DNA of 64,000 bases from Pilatotrama ljubarskyi (lineage: Eukaryota; Basidiomycota; Agaricomycetes; Polyporales; Polyporaceae). A program made the translations under genes and the position numbers. Location: assembly GCA_022385805.1 (NCBI GenBank), contig MU277687.1, positions 62,001 to 126,000 of the forward strand, written 5' to 3'. The notes below the pieces were generated by a model. That model saw only the letters and a list, made by a program, of their open reading frames with translations. It had not been told where the DNA came from and ran no database searches. Shown here piece after piece: positions 25,144 to 37,657 of the stretch (within the stretch, counting starts at the first letter, position 1; every line of letters begins with the position of its first letter).

Positions 25144-27230
25144 ATGCACTCCGATGCCTTTGATGTCATTCCTTTCGAGGTACGTGCTCGTGTCGAGTAC
25201 CCCCACAGCTAGTGCCCATGAGGCCGCTTAGGACATAAAAGGCGACTGGAAGAAGCTAGGCTCCGGGTCCTTTGGCAACGTATATAAGGGTGAGTACGTG
25301 CTGTGTCCGCGGTGGGATGCCTGCGATGCTGCGGGGTGGAGCTGACATCTGCGAACGCCCGTCCAGCGACCTACCTCGGCACGGACGTCGCGATCAAGGA
25401 GGTTTTGCCATCCAATGACTACGATGTCGCGAAGTACTTTGAGAGAGAATGGCGGCTGATGAAGTGAGTGACGTTCCCGCTGCCCCGCGGAGGGCGTCAT
25501 TCATTCCTATATGCATGCAGGGAGGCTCGCCATCCAAACGTCGTCCTATACCTTGGGCTCTCGCGGGCACCCGACGGCCGCATCTTCATCATATCGGAGT
25601 TCATCGAGAACGGTAACCTCCGCATGTACATCCATGACAAGTCGAAGCCGTTTCCATGGCGCCTCCGACTGTCATTCGCCACGGACATCGCCCGCGCCCT
25701 TGCATACCTTCATGCACGCAAGTGCATCCACCGCGACCTCAAGGGCGAGAACTTGCTGGTAACCGCGAACGGGCGTTTGAAGATCACCGATTTCGGATTC
25801 GCCCGCATCGCGGCGCGCAACGAGGAAGAGAGCAAGCGCCTCACGTTCTGTGGCACGGACTCGTACATGTCCCCGGAAATCCTGCTCGGGAACGAGTTCG
25901 ATCTCCCCACAGACATTTTCTCGCTGGGTGTTATTTTCTGCGAGATCGCGGCGCGCAAGCTCGCGGATGACAACACCTTCCGGAGAACAGCCCCACTGTT
26001 CAACATAGACGAGGACGAGGTTCGGCGACTAGCCAGCCCAGGATGTCCACCAACGTTCATCGCGCTTGCGCTTGATTGCCTCAAGCAGGTGCCGAGCGAA
26101 CGTCCCACGACCCGGCAGATCCTAGACAGGCTTAGGGAGATCGAGGCTGAGGTGCTTGCGCGGCCTTCAGAAGCTGACGATATCCATCTGGGAACCGTCA
26201 AGTTCATGTCAGGGATCCGCAGACCGGGTCCTGCGCCTCGGATCCCGAGCTTCGGCATGGGTATCTCCGCAAACGGCGCCGCCAAAGCGGCTGGAGCAAA
26301 CTCGAGCGACGAGGACAGCGACGAGGAGTTTGCGAAAGTTGTCGAGGGACTCGGCAAGGTCGACCTCCATAGCGCATGGAGCGATGCTGCCGATGGTACG
26401 TCCTACGCTGTCATCTGTTCAGCCTGCATCCTTCTTACTCGTCGGATTAGGGAACGCGAGTAACAACAGTGCACAGCCCCTCATTGACAGCACCTCGAGC
26501 ACGTATTCTGACTACAGCACGACTGTCATTCGTGGCCACTCACCAGCATATACCGACACCGCTCCGCCATCTCTGTCTTCGATCCTCACCATCCGACCTT
26601 CACCAAATCCCAACGGATCCGACGACCTGACATCTCACCCTCTTGCTACCGGCGCCCACGGTCCCACGCCGAGCACGACAACCGCTGCCACGGCCTCCGA
26701 CTCCATGCTCTCCATTGAGTCATACCACACCGCGTCCTCGTCCAGTATCATGGCGCCCTCACTCGCGGTTGCTACGGAAGGCGGCTCAACGATCCGTGGA
26801 TCGACCATCCCCATGGTGCATCGCTTCACCCTCATCAAGCCTGGTTCGAAGCGCAGTGCGGGCGGGCGTGAGAAGGACGTCCACAGCCGGAGTGCTTCAC
26901 CGACGCGGTCCACTGAGAACCTCTGGAGCCCACTGGAGTTGTTCTTCTCCAGCACTCTGCTGAGCGCGAAGTGCGACGTCTGTACGAAGCGCCTTGGTTG
27001 GAAGCCGGTATTGGAGTGCGATGATTGTGGGCTGAGGTATATCCCGCTCCGATCTCTGTGCATTGAACGTGCTCTGACCACATCTCACCAGGACACACAT
27101 CAAGTGCGGCGACTTGGCTCCGATGGACTGCGGCCTTCGCGCAGCACGGCCCAGTGCGCACAACCAAAGCACGCCTCAGACGTCTCCCAACGCCAAGTCG
27201 AAGGCGAACGGAAAGCCATCTCCGAAATGA
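25144..27230 (+). CDS. TKL-like protein kinase with C-terminal C1 zinc domain
   Basis: Starts MHSDAFDVIPFE at 25144. The kinase domain is complete: glycine loop GSGSFGNVYKATY, VAIKEV with the ATP Lys, ARHPNVVLYLG, HRDLKGENLL, DFGFAR, and MSPE with CGTDSY before it. HRDLKGEN and the YLG/SEFIENGNL hinge point to a TKL (LIMK/TESK-like) kinase that should be active. A Ser/Thr-rich linker of about 200 residues follows. The C-terminus is a C1 (diacylglycerol-binding type) module: HRFTLI, then after an insertion of about 50 residues CDVCTKRLGW, CDDCGLR, THIKCGDLAPMDC. The last intron splits LR|THIKC. Ends NGKPSPK at 27228-27230. Upstream signal and substrate are unknown. It lies 3.9 kb from the MLKL-like gene, same strand. 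Confidence 0.88.
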
Positions 27231-27777
27231 CCGTCATGACCGTCACGAATATGTACAAGCGTTGTTCTCTAGGACCTTACGACTTTCATGAACTGTCGTA
27301 CTTATGGGCGATGCAGTTGCATCCCCATCTTGTTCTCTCCGTTCGCTTCCGTATTTATGGTTTTGTCAGCTCGAACCTTGAACTCGGATCTCCCAGTTCC
27401 TCCATTCCACAAGGACTCGGACTTTCAGTGTCGGTTGCATGTACATTTATCCACGGCGCTGGCCTCTTAATCGAAGATAACTTACGAGTATTTCTTGTGC
27501 GTATGCATCGAGCTCAAGCCATGCATCGGCTCTATTCGTGGCACTCGTGGACGGCTATCTAAGGACATCCTCCTGGATCCTACCAATAGTGTGACTGCGT
27601 ACGCGTGACTGACGCGACGAGACGCGTGCGGGGCACGCGCGCTGCCTTTTATGGGCGCTCGTCAGAAATTTCTTCCAGCCACCGGCGAGCAGCACTCGAG
27701 TCGAGTCGAATCGGCCGAGTCACTTTCACCGTCTTCCTTCTCCTCCACTTCCACCCCCTCCTCCAGCTCTCATCACT
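27231..27777. other. Intergenic spacer with ARG1 promoter
   Basis: Contains the kinase 3' end and the argininosuccinate synthase promoter with a pyrimidine-rich leader (CTTCCTTCTCCTCCACTTCC) just before the start codon. A plus-strand frame from 27605 runs through the leader but shows no protein-like features. Confidence 0.4.
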
Positions 27778-29527
27778 ATGCCCGAGTCCAAAGGCCGTGT
27801 CCTCCTCGCGTACTCCGGAGGTCTTGGTGAGTTATCTCTTGCGCGGATCGTCGTGCACATCAGTCGCAAGCATTGTGGCGCATGCTAATCACTTGCGCAT
27901 CTAGACACTTCGTGCATCCTCGCATGGCTCATTGAGCAGGGCTACGAGGTCTATGCCTTCATGGCTGATGTCGGTCAGGAGGAGGTACTACCGATCGGTA
28001 TATGTCGTGGATAAAGATAGCAAGCTGAGGATGCATTCAGGACTTCGAGGCTGCCCGTAAAAAGGCACTCGCCGTAGGCGCGAAGAAGTTCTTCCTCGAG
28101 GTACGTTCGCATATTCACGCCGCGTCGCCCTCAGAGCTTACAATGGCTTCGTTACCCGTTCAGGACCTGAAGCGCGAGTTCGTTACTGAGCTCATCTATC
28201 CTGCCCTGCAGGCGAACTGCATCTATGAGGTGCGTCTCTGAAGTATCACGATGCATCTACTTGGCCTAATACTGCTCATATAGAACGTCTACCTCCTCGG
28301 CACATCGCTCGCGCGGCCAGTGATTGCTCGTGGAATGATGGCGGTTGCGGACCGGGAGGGCTGCGAGTAAGTCTCCTGTTATGCGGATGACAAAACTCAT
28401 GCCAACCCTGGACACCTTCCAGCTACGTCTCGCATGGTTGCACTGGCAAGGGCAATGACCAGGTCCGGTTCGAGCTCGCCTTCTACGGCCTGAAGCCCGA
28501 CATCAAGGTCATCGCCCCCTGGCGTATTCCTGGTATGTCGGCACGAATCTGCACCGCACGTGCGCCCAGCTCACATCCGTTGAGAATTCTACAACCGCTT
28601 CGCCGGTCGCCAGGCCCTCCTCGCCTATGCCGCGGAGAAGAAGATCCCTGTCCAGCAGACCGCCGCGAAGCCCTGGTCCACCGATGAGAACCTGTTCCAC
28701 ATCTCGTACGAGGCCGGCATCCTCGAGGACCCCAACACCACCCCTCCCGCCGACATGTGGAAGCTCACCGTCGACCCCGAGCAGGCCCCTCAGACCCCCC
28801 AGCGCATCTCGATCGAGTTCGCGAAGGGCCTCCCCGTCAAAGTGACCGTGCCTGACGAGAACAAGACGTACACCGACGCGGTCGAGATCTTCACCGCGCT
28901 CAACCACCTCGCGCGCAAGCACGGCATCGGCCGCATCGACATCGTCGAGAACCGCTTCATCGGCGTGAAGAGCCGCGGGTGCTACGAGAGTCCCGGCGCG
29001 ACGATCCTGCGCGCGGCGCACATGGACCTCGAGGGTCTCACGCTCGACCGCAACGTGCGCGCGCTCCGGGACCAGTTCGTCACGATCGAGCTGAGCCGGA
29101 TCCTGTACAACGGCCACTGGTTCACGCCCGAGCGTGAGTTTGTCGTCAGCGCGATCCCGAGCAGCCAGCGGACCGTCAACGGCGTCGTCCGTCTCAAGCT
29201 GTACAAGGGCAACGTCATCATCGAGGGCCGCTCCTCTGACGAGGTCAGTAAAACAGTTTGTACTGGGCAGCGCGCCGTGATAGCTGATTGGTCGTGTAGG
29301 GTCTGTATGATGAGAAGCAGTCCTCTATGGACGAGCTCGGCGGCTTCGAGCCGACCGACACGACTGGCTTCATCCAGATCGAGTCCATCCGGATCAAAAA
29401 GTAGGTATCATCCTTTGTGACCTCGACATGGTCTGACAAAACAATATCCTACAGGTGGGCGCAGGCCAACATCCGCAAGGGGCAGGCCGGCATTGAGCCC
29501 AAGGACGTCTACGGCAGCCGTGTCTGA
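27778..29527 (+). CDS. ARG1: Argininosuccinate synthase
   Basis: Joins citrulline and aspartate with ATP to form argininosuccinate in arginine synthesis, in the cytosol. The N-terminus [20 protein letters not shown] carries the ATP-pyrophosphatase P-loop [35 protein letters not shown] and [19 protein letters not shown] are classic signatures, and [12 protein letters not shown] binds aspartate and citrulline. The long exon near 28585-29243 is intact. Ends KDVYGSRV at 29527. About seven short introns, most in the 5' half. Length (about 415 residues) fits the family. Confidence 0.97.
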
Positions 29528-30271
29528 GTACATGGAGGATGGTTGTGGAGGCGGATGTCAAGACTAGACTGTACCACTATCTTGCGCTGATCTGGTTCTC
29601 GTTGCTCTCACGAGACTCTTAGTGATCTTTTCCCTTCTCTACGTGCGTCGTGCGAGAGAGCCAAAGCGTATCCGAGCTGGCGTAGGAAGGTCCGACCGTT
29701 CGACGTCTCCAAGCGACATCACAGTGAACATCCGCTACTTGCACCCGGCGTACTCGCGTTCTAGCACTATTTAAGCATGTTCTCGGCAGCTGGCTGTTCT
29801 CGGTGGGCGAATCATAAACTACGCACAACAGACCGCAGTCCCTTGCACTGATATGGCCACAAGGAGTGCTCAGCCAGGTCACACGAAGTGGACGAGTGGT
29901 TCACGATGCCGATCGACTGCAGGGACCCAGTGAGTGCATGTACCAAAGAGCAGCATCATGGCCAGTGCGTACCGGGCAGTGTGCCCATACGTGTTGCTGC
30001 CGCAAGAATTCTAGCCATATTGGCAGTTCCTCAACCAGTATATTGCCGCTGACACCGTGCAAGCGACAACCACGCACAGGCACAAGGAGGATTAACGGTA
30101 TGTAGTGTATATAACAAGAGCGAGCAGTATGTACGTCAGATTATATGTCCGGGGTATCGGGCATCATTCACAACAAGGAGTCGCAACAGGCAAGAGGAAC
30201 AATCACACAATGCAGAAACAAGTCGGATCCTAGCAAGGGGGAACAGACGTGCTCTGCAGCGAGAGAGACGG
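29528..30271. other. Intergenic spacer
   Basis: Shared 3' side of ARG1 (+) and the F-box gene (-). No supported coding region, repeat or RNA gene seen. Confidence 0.4.
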
Positions 30272-31967
30272 CTATTTCCCCTGTTTTTGCGCTGCGAACG
30301 ACAGCAGGTTGCGCACATTGAGCACAGGGAGTCGTGCCACGATCGCGGCCTTCCCATCCTCGACGTGCGACGGGTCGTTGCACGAGTTGGTGAAGTGGAC
30401 CGCGCCAAGAGAGAGGAGGACACTGAGCGTCTTGTCCATGCCCGCCCACGCTTCCAGGCCGACGTTTTCGACGTCCTCGGCCAAGACGTGCGCGATGATG
30501 TTCACGGTGTGGAGGCGGACGAAGGAGTGCGGATCGAGTTGGGCGAGCATGTACACGACCAGCAGGAGAGAATGGAGCTTCGCGTCGAGCGTCAGGGTGA
30601 CGATATTCGGAGGGTAGGAAGGTGTGAGCGCGATGGTCTCGGGGCATTCGATCACTTCCCTCGTATCTGTGCGCACGTGTTGAGCGCTACAGACGTGATG
30701 CTGAAGTCTGAAGGAAGACTTACCGCTTTTGCGCCAGTGGTACAAGATGAGGTGTAGGTGCCGCAAGGAGGGATAGCCAGCGATGGTATGGTTGAGCTTC
30801 GCGACCTGGCTGAGGCGATAGAGAGTGTAGATGAGGGTCTCCGGGTTAACGTGGGTGACAAGCCAAGGCATCAAGGTGAGCGGAGACGGCGCATACGCCT
30901 CGGTGACCTTGAGCGAACGCATCGTGAGTTTCGCCCCGGGCTGAGCAGGGAGAGTCGGATCCGAGACGCCGCGTATCGAGCATAACCGACCACAGCGCAT
31001 CGTGTGGATGAGAGGGTGATTCTTCACCAAAAGGTCGAGGTCCGCATTACAGCGGAACCAGCAGTCGAATAAGGAGAGTGTATGTAGGCGAGGAAAGTGC
31101 GGTGCGAACATCGCTACGATGTTCTCGTCGAAGGGGACGTCCTTCATAGTGAGTCGCACCACGTTAGAGAGTCGTGGGGCTATGACGAGGGCGAATACGC
31201 GAAGGAGTTTTGAGGGCTGCTTCCCTTGCTGAAGCGCCTGAAGGGATTCGAACGCGTTCCCATCGGCTTCGAAGTAGAGATCGCGTACGTGTTCAGTGAG
31301 ATGTGGGTTCTTCACGAACAGTTGAACGTAGTCCACGAAGTTCTTGGCCTTAATGAGTATGGTGTGGAAGAGATAATGACGGACGGAAGACACCAGTGCG
31401 CGGCATACGAGAGCACAACTGCGAAGCGTCGGGAAGTCGTCGTAGAGGTGGTCAATGATTTGCTCCAAGAGCTCGAGTGGAAGGCGCCATCTTTGCATGG
31501 GGGGTTGACCAACTGACGGAGAGGGTAATGCTTCAGCATTGGAAGGTCGGTTCGCAAGCTTCGTAGCGCTTTTCCAGGTACGGGTGACAGTTCCACGTAT
31601 ATTCTGCCATTTCCGCTTCTCGGAGAATTGTATCCCAAACTCTTTACTGAGGAGGGTGAGGGACGCGTCCATGTTGAGCTGGACGTCGTGCTGGGTGCCC
31701 GTGAGTCCTATTGCAAGCAACTGAACACTTCCGGTAGAGCTGACCTCCACTTCAGACAGGCGTGAAGCACAGACAATTAACTTTACAGGAGTGAGCACTC
31801 ATCAGCAAAGAGCCATCATGCGTCGCCAGCAAGCTCAGGGCCACCTCTTGGGTTAGCACGAAGTATGATGCTTCGAGCACCGGTGTGGTTCCTTCGCCCG
31901 AGAGGAGTAAACGTGTCAAGTCACTGCCGTCCGCGACTAGTTGCGGCCGATAGTTTCTCTTGCGCAA
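30272..31967 (-). CDS. F-box protein
   Basis: Exon 1 begins MRKRNYRPQLVADGSDLTRL at 31967 and splices in phase (ATG A|GA CTC) to MRLTGTQHDVQLNMDASLTL. The F-box lies near residues 130-170: RWRLPLELLEQIIDHLYDDF and PTLRSCALVCRALVSSVRHY. The rest has leucine-rich, LRR-like strands (LTMKDVPFDENIVAMFAPHF, LHTLSLFDCWF). Such proteins are substrate receptors in SCF ubiquitin ligases; this type is expanded in agaricomycetes and the target is unknown. A second intron (30667-30723, 57 nt) has good GT and AG ends but is a multiple of three with no in-frame stop, so retention would add 19 residues. Ends AAQKQGK at 30272. Confidence 0.85.
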
Positions 31968-32120
31968 ACCCTAGCACATGTGTCGCGTCGAGTGAAGCAA
32001 TCCAGTCCAAGCTCAGCACAGTCCTCAGCAGCAGCCCGTCGTAGACAACACGGAGATACTGTATGGAACATAAATATCACAGTTGTTGACGGGCGCTTCC
32101 AACGAAGCATCATGGGCGCT
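31968..32120. other. F-box gene upstream flank
   Basis: Promoter side of the F-box gene, ending at the left arm of the second inverted-repeat element. GGGCGCTTA sits right at the arm border (32115-32123). Confidence 0.35.
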
Positions 32121-32999
32121 TACAGCTGTTTGCAAAATCATTGGACAGCAACTCCGATTGACGCGCCGCGCCCAATTTGCGCAAAAGACGCAAAATGCGC
32201 GGAGAGCTCAAACTGAGATTCAGAGGACCTTATCGGTGCTCCACTAGTGGCTCAAAAGCGGTATACTCGCGTATATATGCTGCTATGTGCCAAATATACC
32301 TTCCTGTATATTTCCCTTGGACAGAGGACACGAAGACGAATGCTTTGAGAGTCGCGGTTTGGGCGCCTAACTGACAGCTCAGCGGGCGCCTAAGAGGAAG
32401 CTGGTACCAGTGCAGACCAGTGCCACCTCGAGCGTTCTGAGAGCACGGCAGCGGCCTTTATGACATTTTTCAGGGCTGAAACAGCCTGTATAGGTGTCCG
32501 GGAACATGCCTATGTCCTTTTTTGCCCTTCATATATACTTGGACATGTTTGACCACATGGTCGGCTCATAGGAACAAGTGAGGGCTGCATCTCGCACCTA
32601 TGGGCTCAATTGTTCCCCAGGCCAGTCCGAGAGCATGATAGCAGTCTACTAGAGCCCAGAATCAAGGTTCTTTTGAGTCAATACCTGTAGTTGCGCTCGC
32701 ATCCATTCGTCGAGTCGTCGACGCCCTCTTCTAGTGCTAAGCGCCCAATGTGCTGGCTTAGACGCCCACGATTTGGCTCGTTTCGTATCCTCAGTATATT
32801 GTCCCATCGACTCGTACAGGGCGGACGAGGACTAATAGCGACAGAAAAGACACGAATATTGCATTTTAGACGACTTTCCCGGCTTTGAGGGGTGCATCAC
32901 CGACCTGTCTGAGCTCACCGTGCGTTTCGCGTCTTTTGGGCGAATTGGGCGCGGCGCGTCAATTGGAGCGCCGGTCCAATGATTTTGCAAACAGCTGTA
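32121..32999. mobile_element. Inverted-repeat (TIR-like) element without transposase
   Basis: Arms of 89 bases (32121-32209 and 32911-32999) are reverse complements with about 11 mismatches by hand count (~88% identity). Both start TACAGCTGTTTGCAAAATCA. The ~700-base interior has no supported coding frame but carries several copies of GGGCGCCTAA-like words and TTAGACGCCCA. It is a candidate MITE or decayed DNA transposon, older than the one at 10.6 kb. A target-site duplication is not clear. Confidence 0.6.
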
Positions 33000-33255
33000 G
33001 TGGTCGGAGAAGTTTCGTGCCCAATTATCCCGAGTGCTAACCCTCACTCAGGTTTCCTTGCTTCCCCCAACTCCTGTGCTCGAACCTGGTTGCATTCGAC
33101 GGGCCAAGGCTTCAAGCTGGTGCACTGGTGTCTCTGGGTGATCTTGTGCTTTGGACTCTCCGACCCGAGGAACTATAACCAAGCATCCGGCGCCCTCAGG
33201 TCCTAGGCTCGGATTACTGTACCGGGAGGCTCTAGGTTGTGTTCTGCACCGCTGA
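33000..33255. other. RNA polymerase III subunit 2 promoter region
   Basis: Sequence between the inverted-repeat element and the start codon of the Pol III subunit. No other feature seen. Confidence 0.35.
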
Positions 33256-36200
33256 ATGGCGACCCAGGAAGAGACAGAGGAGTGGGCAAGGCTTGAACAG
33301 CCGAACTGGCGGGGGCTGGGGCTTACGGACCCGATCAAGAGCGTAGAGGTGTGTCAGTAAGTCGCGTCCCGATGTACTGCTGAACTCAATGCGAATGAAC
33401 ACAGGACAAATGGCTTTTGTTGCCCGCGTTTCTGAAAGTCAAGGGTTTAGTGAAGCAGCACATCGATTCCTTCAATTACTTCGTCGACGTCGATATCAAA
33501 AACATTCTAAAGGCCAATAACAAGGTTACTTCGGATGTCGACCCCCGCTTCTGGCTCAAGTACACGGACATCGTCGTGGGCTTCCCGGACAGGACGGATG
33601 CAGATGCCATCGACAAAAGCGTCACCCCTCACGAGTGTCGGTTACGCGACACGACCTATAGCGCCCCCATCCTCGTGACGATCCAATATACCCGCGGAAA
33701 GAATGTCGTCCGGCGCGCAAACGTCAACATCGGCAGACTGCCTATCATGCTCCGGAGCAACAAGTGCGTGCTGACGGGGCGCACGGAAGCGCAGCTCGCG
33801 CGCATGACTGAATGCCCTCTCGATCCCGGAGGCTATTTCATCGTGAAAGGCACCGAGAAGGTCATTCTCGTGCAGGAACAGCTTAGCAAAAACCGTATTA
33901 TCGTCGAAGTTGACCCGACAAAGGGCGTCGTGCAGGCCTCATGTACTTCGTAAGTTCGCGCCCCCCTCGTCTAGTCTATCGCGGATTGACGCGCCAGATG
34001 CAAGATCGACGCATGGCGGTCTCAAGTCGAAGACTTACGTCGCAACGAAAAAGGGAAAAATCTACCTCCGCCATAACTCCATTCATGAAGACGTCCCGAT
34101 CGCCATCGCACTGAAGGCACTCGGCATCCAATCCGACAAGGAAATCCTCCTGCTTACGGCCGGCAACCACGAAGCTTACAAGTCTGCCTTCTCGCCGAAC
34201 CTTGAGGAGGCCGCAAAACTCGGGGTCTTCACCCGCCACCAAGCCCTCGAATGGATTGGTACCAGGGTAAAGGTCAACCGCAGAGTCGTCGGACCCAGGC
34301 GTCCTGCCTGGGAGGAGGCGCTCGAGGCGCTCGCGACCATCGTGCTCGCCCACGTACCTGTGAACGGCCTGGACTTCCGGTCAAAGGCGGTCTTTGTTGC
34401 GACGATGACCCGCCGCGTCCTCATGGCCATGGATGACGAGAAGATGGTCGATGATCGGGATTACGTTGGTAACAAGCGGTTGGAACTGTGCGTCCCTGCC
34501 CCCGCCTGTTCACGTCGATTTTCGCGGTGTTCTGAGTCATTGACTCCGAAACAGCGCAGGGCAGCTTCTGGCGCTCTTGTTTGAGGACTTGTTTAAGACG
34601 TTTAACGCTAACCTGAAGGCCGCTATCGACAAGGTCTTGAAGAAGCCGTCGCGTACGAGTGAGTTCGACGCCTTCAACACGATGCAATTCCAGGGCGATC
34701 ACATAACGGCTGGATTCGTGCGAGCTATCTCAACGGGAAATTGGTCCCTCAAACGGTTCAAGATGGACAGAGCCGGCGTCACGCACGTCCTGAGTCGACT
34801 CTCGTTCATCTCGGCCCTGGGAATGATGACTCGCATCTCTTCGCAATTCGAGAAGACCCGGAAGGTCAGTGGGCCTCGAGCGTTGCAACCCAGTCAATGG
34901 GGTATGCTGTGTCCGAGCGACACGCCCGAGGGAGAAGCGTGCGGCCTGGTCAAGAACCTTGCCTTAATGACACACATCACGACGGATGTCGATGAGGAGC
35001 CGATCATCAGGATAGCGTTCATGCTGGGTGTGGAAGGTGCGCTACAGGACCCGAATCCATTGACGCTCCCAGACTTCCTGACCGGAGTTGTCTATCGCAG
35101 ACATCAGTTTAGCGACCGGGACAGAAATCTATGGCCCGCACACCTTCGTCGTCAACGTCAACGGAACTATCATCGGCCTAACTCGTTACCCGGCGCGCTT
35201 TGTCAATAACCTCCGAAGGCTCCGCCGGGCAGGTCGGTTCAGCGAGTTCGTCAGCGTGTACATCAATCATCACCACCGGACCGTCCTCATCGCGAGCGAC
35301 GGCGGGCGCATCTGCCGACCTATGATCATCGTAGAAAACGGCAGGCCTAAGGTTACGTCGGAGCACATTGCGGTACGTTCTGCCTCTGTCCGTGTCATAA
35401 TCTTCTGCCGGTTCTCACGTTAGTGCGCTGCCAGCAACTGAAGCAGGGACAGCTGACGTTCGATGACTTCCTGCGCAAGGGTCTCGTGGAGTACCTCGAC
35501 GTCAACGAGGAGAACGACTCATACATCGCGCTCTACGAGAAGGACATCGTGCCTGGGACGACGCATCTCGAGATCGAGCCGTTCACCCTCCTTGGGGCCG
35601 TCGCGGGCCTGATTCCGTACCCTCATCATAACCAGTCCCCTCGGAACACCTATCAGTGCGCTATGGGCAAACAAGCAATCGGCGCGATTGGCTACAACCA
35701 GCTGAATCGAATCGACACCCTTCTTTACCTCTCCGTTTACCCGCAACAGCCTATGGTCAAAACAAAGACCATAGAGTTGATTGGATACGACCGGCTGCCC
35801 GCCGGGCAGAACGCCACCGTGGCGGTGATGAGTTACTCAGGGTACGACATTGAGGATGCGCTCATTCTGAACAAGGTATGCCTCCTCCGCCGTTGCACCT
35901 TCCACCCCTCAATACTAGCGTTCCTTTGCGCTGATTGCGTGCTCGTCCCTAGGCGTCGCTGGACCGCGGCTACGGGCGGTGCCAAGTCCTGAGGAAGAAC
36001 GCCACACTCATCCGCAAATACCCCAACGGAACGTACGTACATAATCTATCCGTTTTTGTCGGGACGGAGCCGCTGAGTTCGTCCCTACAGATACGACCGC
36101 CTAGCCGATGCGCCGGTTGACGAGAACGGGCAGGTGCAGAAGAAGTTCGACATTATCCAGGCGGATGGTCTCGCGGGCGTCGGCGAGCGTGTCGACCCTG

Positions 36201-37657
36201 GCGACGTGTACATCAACAAGCAGACCCCGACGAACGCGAACGACAACTCGTTCACTGGTCAGGCCGCCACCGTCCCCTACAAGAACACCCCCATGACCTA
36301 CAAGTCGCCTGTGGCCGGCCAAATCGACAAAGTGATGATCACCGACACGGAAAACGATCAGACCCTCATCAAGGTGCTGATCCGCCAAACGCGGCGGCCT
36401 GAGCTCGGAGACAAGTTCTCGTCAAGGCACGGGCAGAAGGGTGTTTGCGGCCTGATTGTCAACCAAGAGGACATGCCTTTCAACGACCAGGGCATCGTTC
36501 CAGGTACGTCCCTTGTCTTTCGCTCCCGCAACAACCCCCACGCGACCCTTCGCCCACGATGTCCGGATGGTGGCGATGATTGATTGACTTTCCGCCCTGC
36601 TCCGCAGACACAATCATGAACCCCCACGGTTTCCCGTCCCGCATGACGGTCGGCAAGATGATAGAATTGCTCGCAGGGAAGGTACGTACCGGCTCCGGCT
36701 CTCGTGTCCGTCGCGCGCACGAGTCCCGCCAGCTCCAACGCTCCCATGCTTCGTCGCCACCATGCTGAGATCGTCATGTTGCGTTTTAGGCCGGTGTCCT
36801 AGCTGGGAAGCTCCAGTATGGGACCGCCTTTGGTGGCTCCAAGGTGCGCCTCCGAGCATTCTCCGCTCACCACCGACGCAGGCGGCAGAGTTTGACTACG
36901 CATGGTACAGGTGGAAGACATGTCCCGGATCTTAATTGAAAAGGGATTCAGCTACGCAGGCAAGGACATGCTAACAAGCGGCATCACTGGCGAGCCCCTA
37001 GAAGCCTACGTCTACTTCGGGCCTATCTACTACCAGGTGCGTGAACGCAGATACTATCATCGCCCGTCGCTGTTGCGCTAACCGCCGTCGTAACTCCGAC
37101 AGAAACTCAGTGAGTATATCTGACAGACCGTTTCTGTAGGCAAGTCATTGACTGATTTTTCTAGAACACATGGTCATGGACAAGATGCACGCCCGCGCAA
37201 GGTCCGTGCCATCAGCCTGCTATGAATGTGGCTGTTCTCATACTGATATACGAATGCGACTGACAGGGGACCCCGTGCGACTTTGACCCGGCAGCCGACG
37301 GAGGGTCGTTCGCGCGAGGGCGGTCTGCGTCTCGGAGAGATGGAACGCGACTGTCTTATCGGCTATGGCGCGACGCAGTTGCTGCTGGAACGGCTGATGA
37401 TATCTTCTGACCAATTCCAAGTGGACGCGTGCGAAGAGTGCGGGCTTCTTGGGTACAATGGGTGGTGCCCGTACTGCAAGAGTTCGAAGAAGATGGCGCA
37501 GCTCACCATCCCTTACGCTGCAAAACTGCTCTTCCAGGAGGTACGCTCGCACTTGCTTATTCGCGTCCGGAGTTCATACTCAGCATCCTTCCCCACGCGG
37601 TCCTTCTAGCTCATGGCGATGAACGTTGTCCCGCGTTTGGTTTTGGATGACGCATGA
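33256..37657 (+). CDS. RET1: RNA polymerase III second-largest subunit (RPC2)
   Basis: The beta-like subunit of Pol III, which makes tRNA and 5S rRNA in the nucleus. Starts [20 protein letters not shown]. Subunit-specific blocks include [93 protein letters not shown] and [35 protein letters not shown] and the C-terminal zinc site [16 protein letters not shown] close the protein. SSRHGQKG is near the active site. About twelve introns, mostly 50-70 nt; one joins [15 protein letters not shown]. Ends [10 protein letters not shown] at 37657. Length is near the usual 1,130-1,150 residues. Confidence 0.97.

Noticed and set aside
27605..27904. Plus-strand frame overlapping the ARG1 start as an upstream regulatory peptide
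   Set aside because: It runs out of the leader into coding sequence in another frame, shows no resemblance to the arginine attenuator peptide (which belongs to the CPS small subunit), and has no conserved feature.
28509..29117. Long minus-strand frame opposite ARG1
   Set aside because: Antisense shadow of a GC-rich exon; its Asp/Val/Arg-rich composition mirrors the sense codons.
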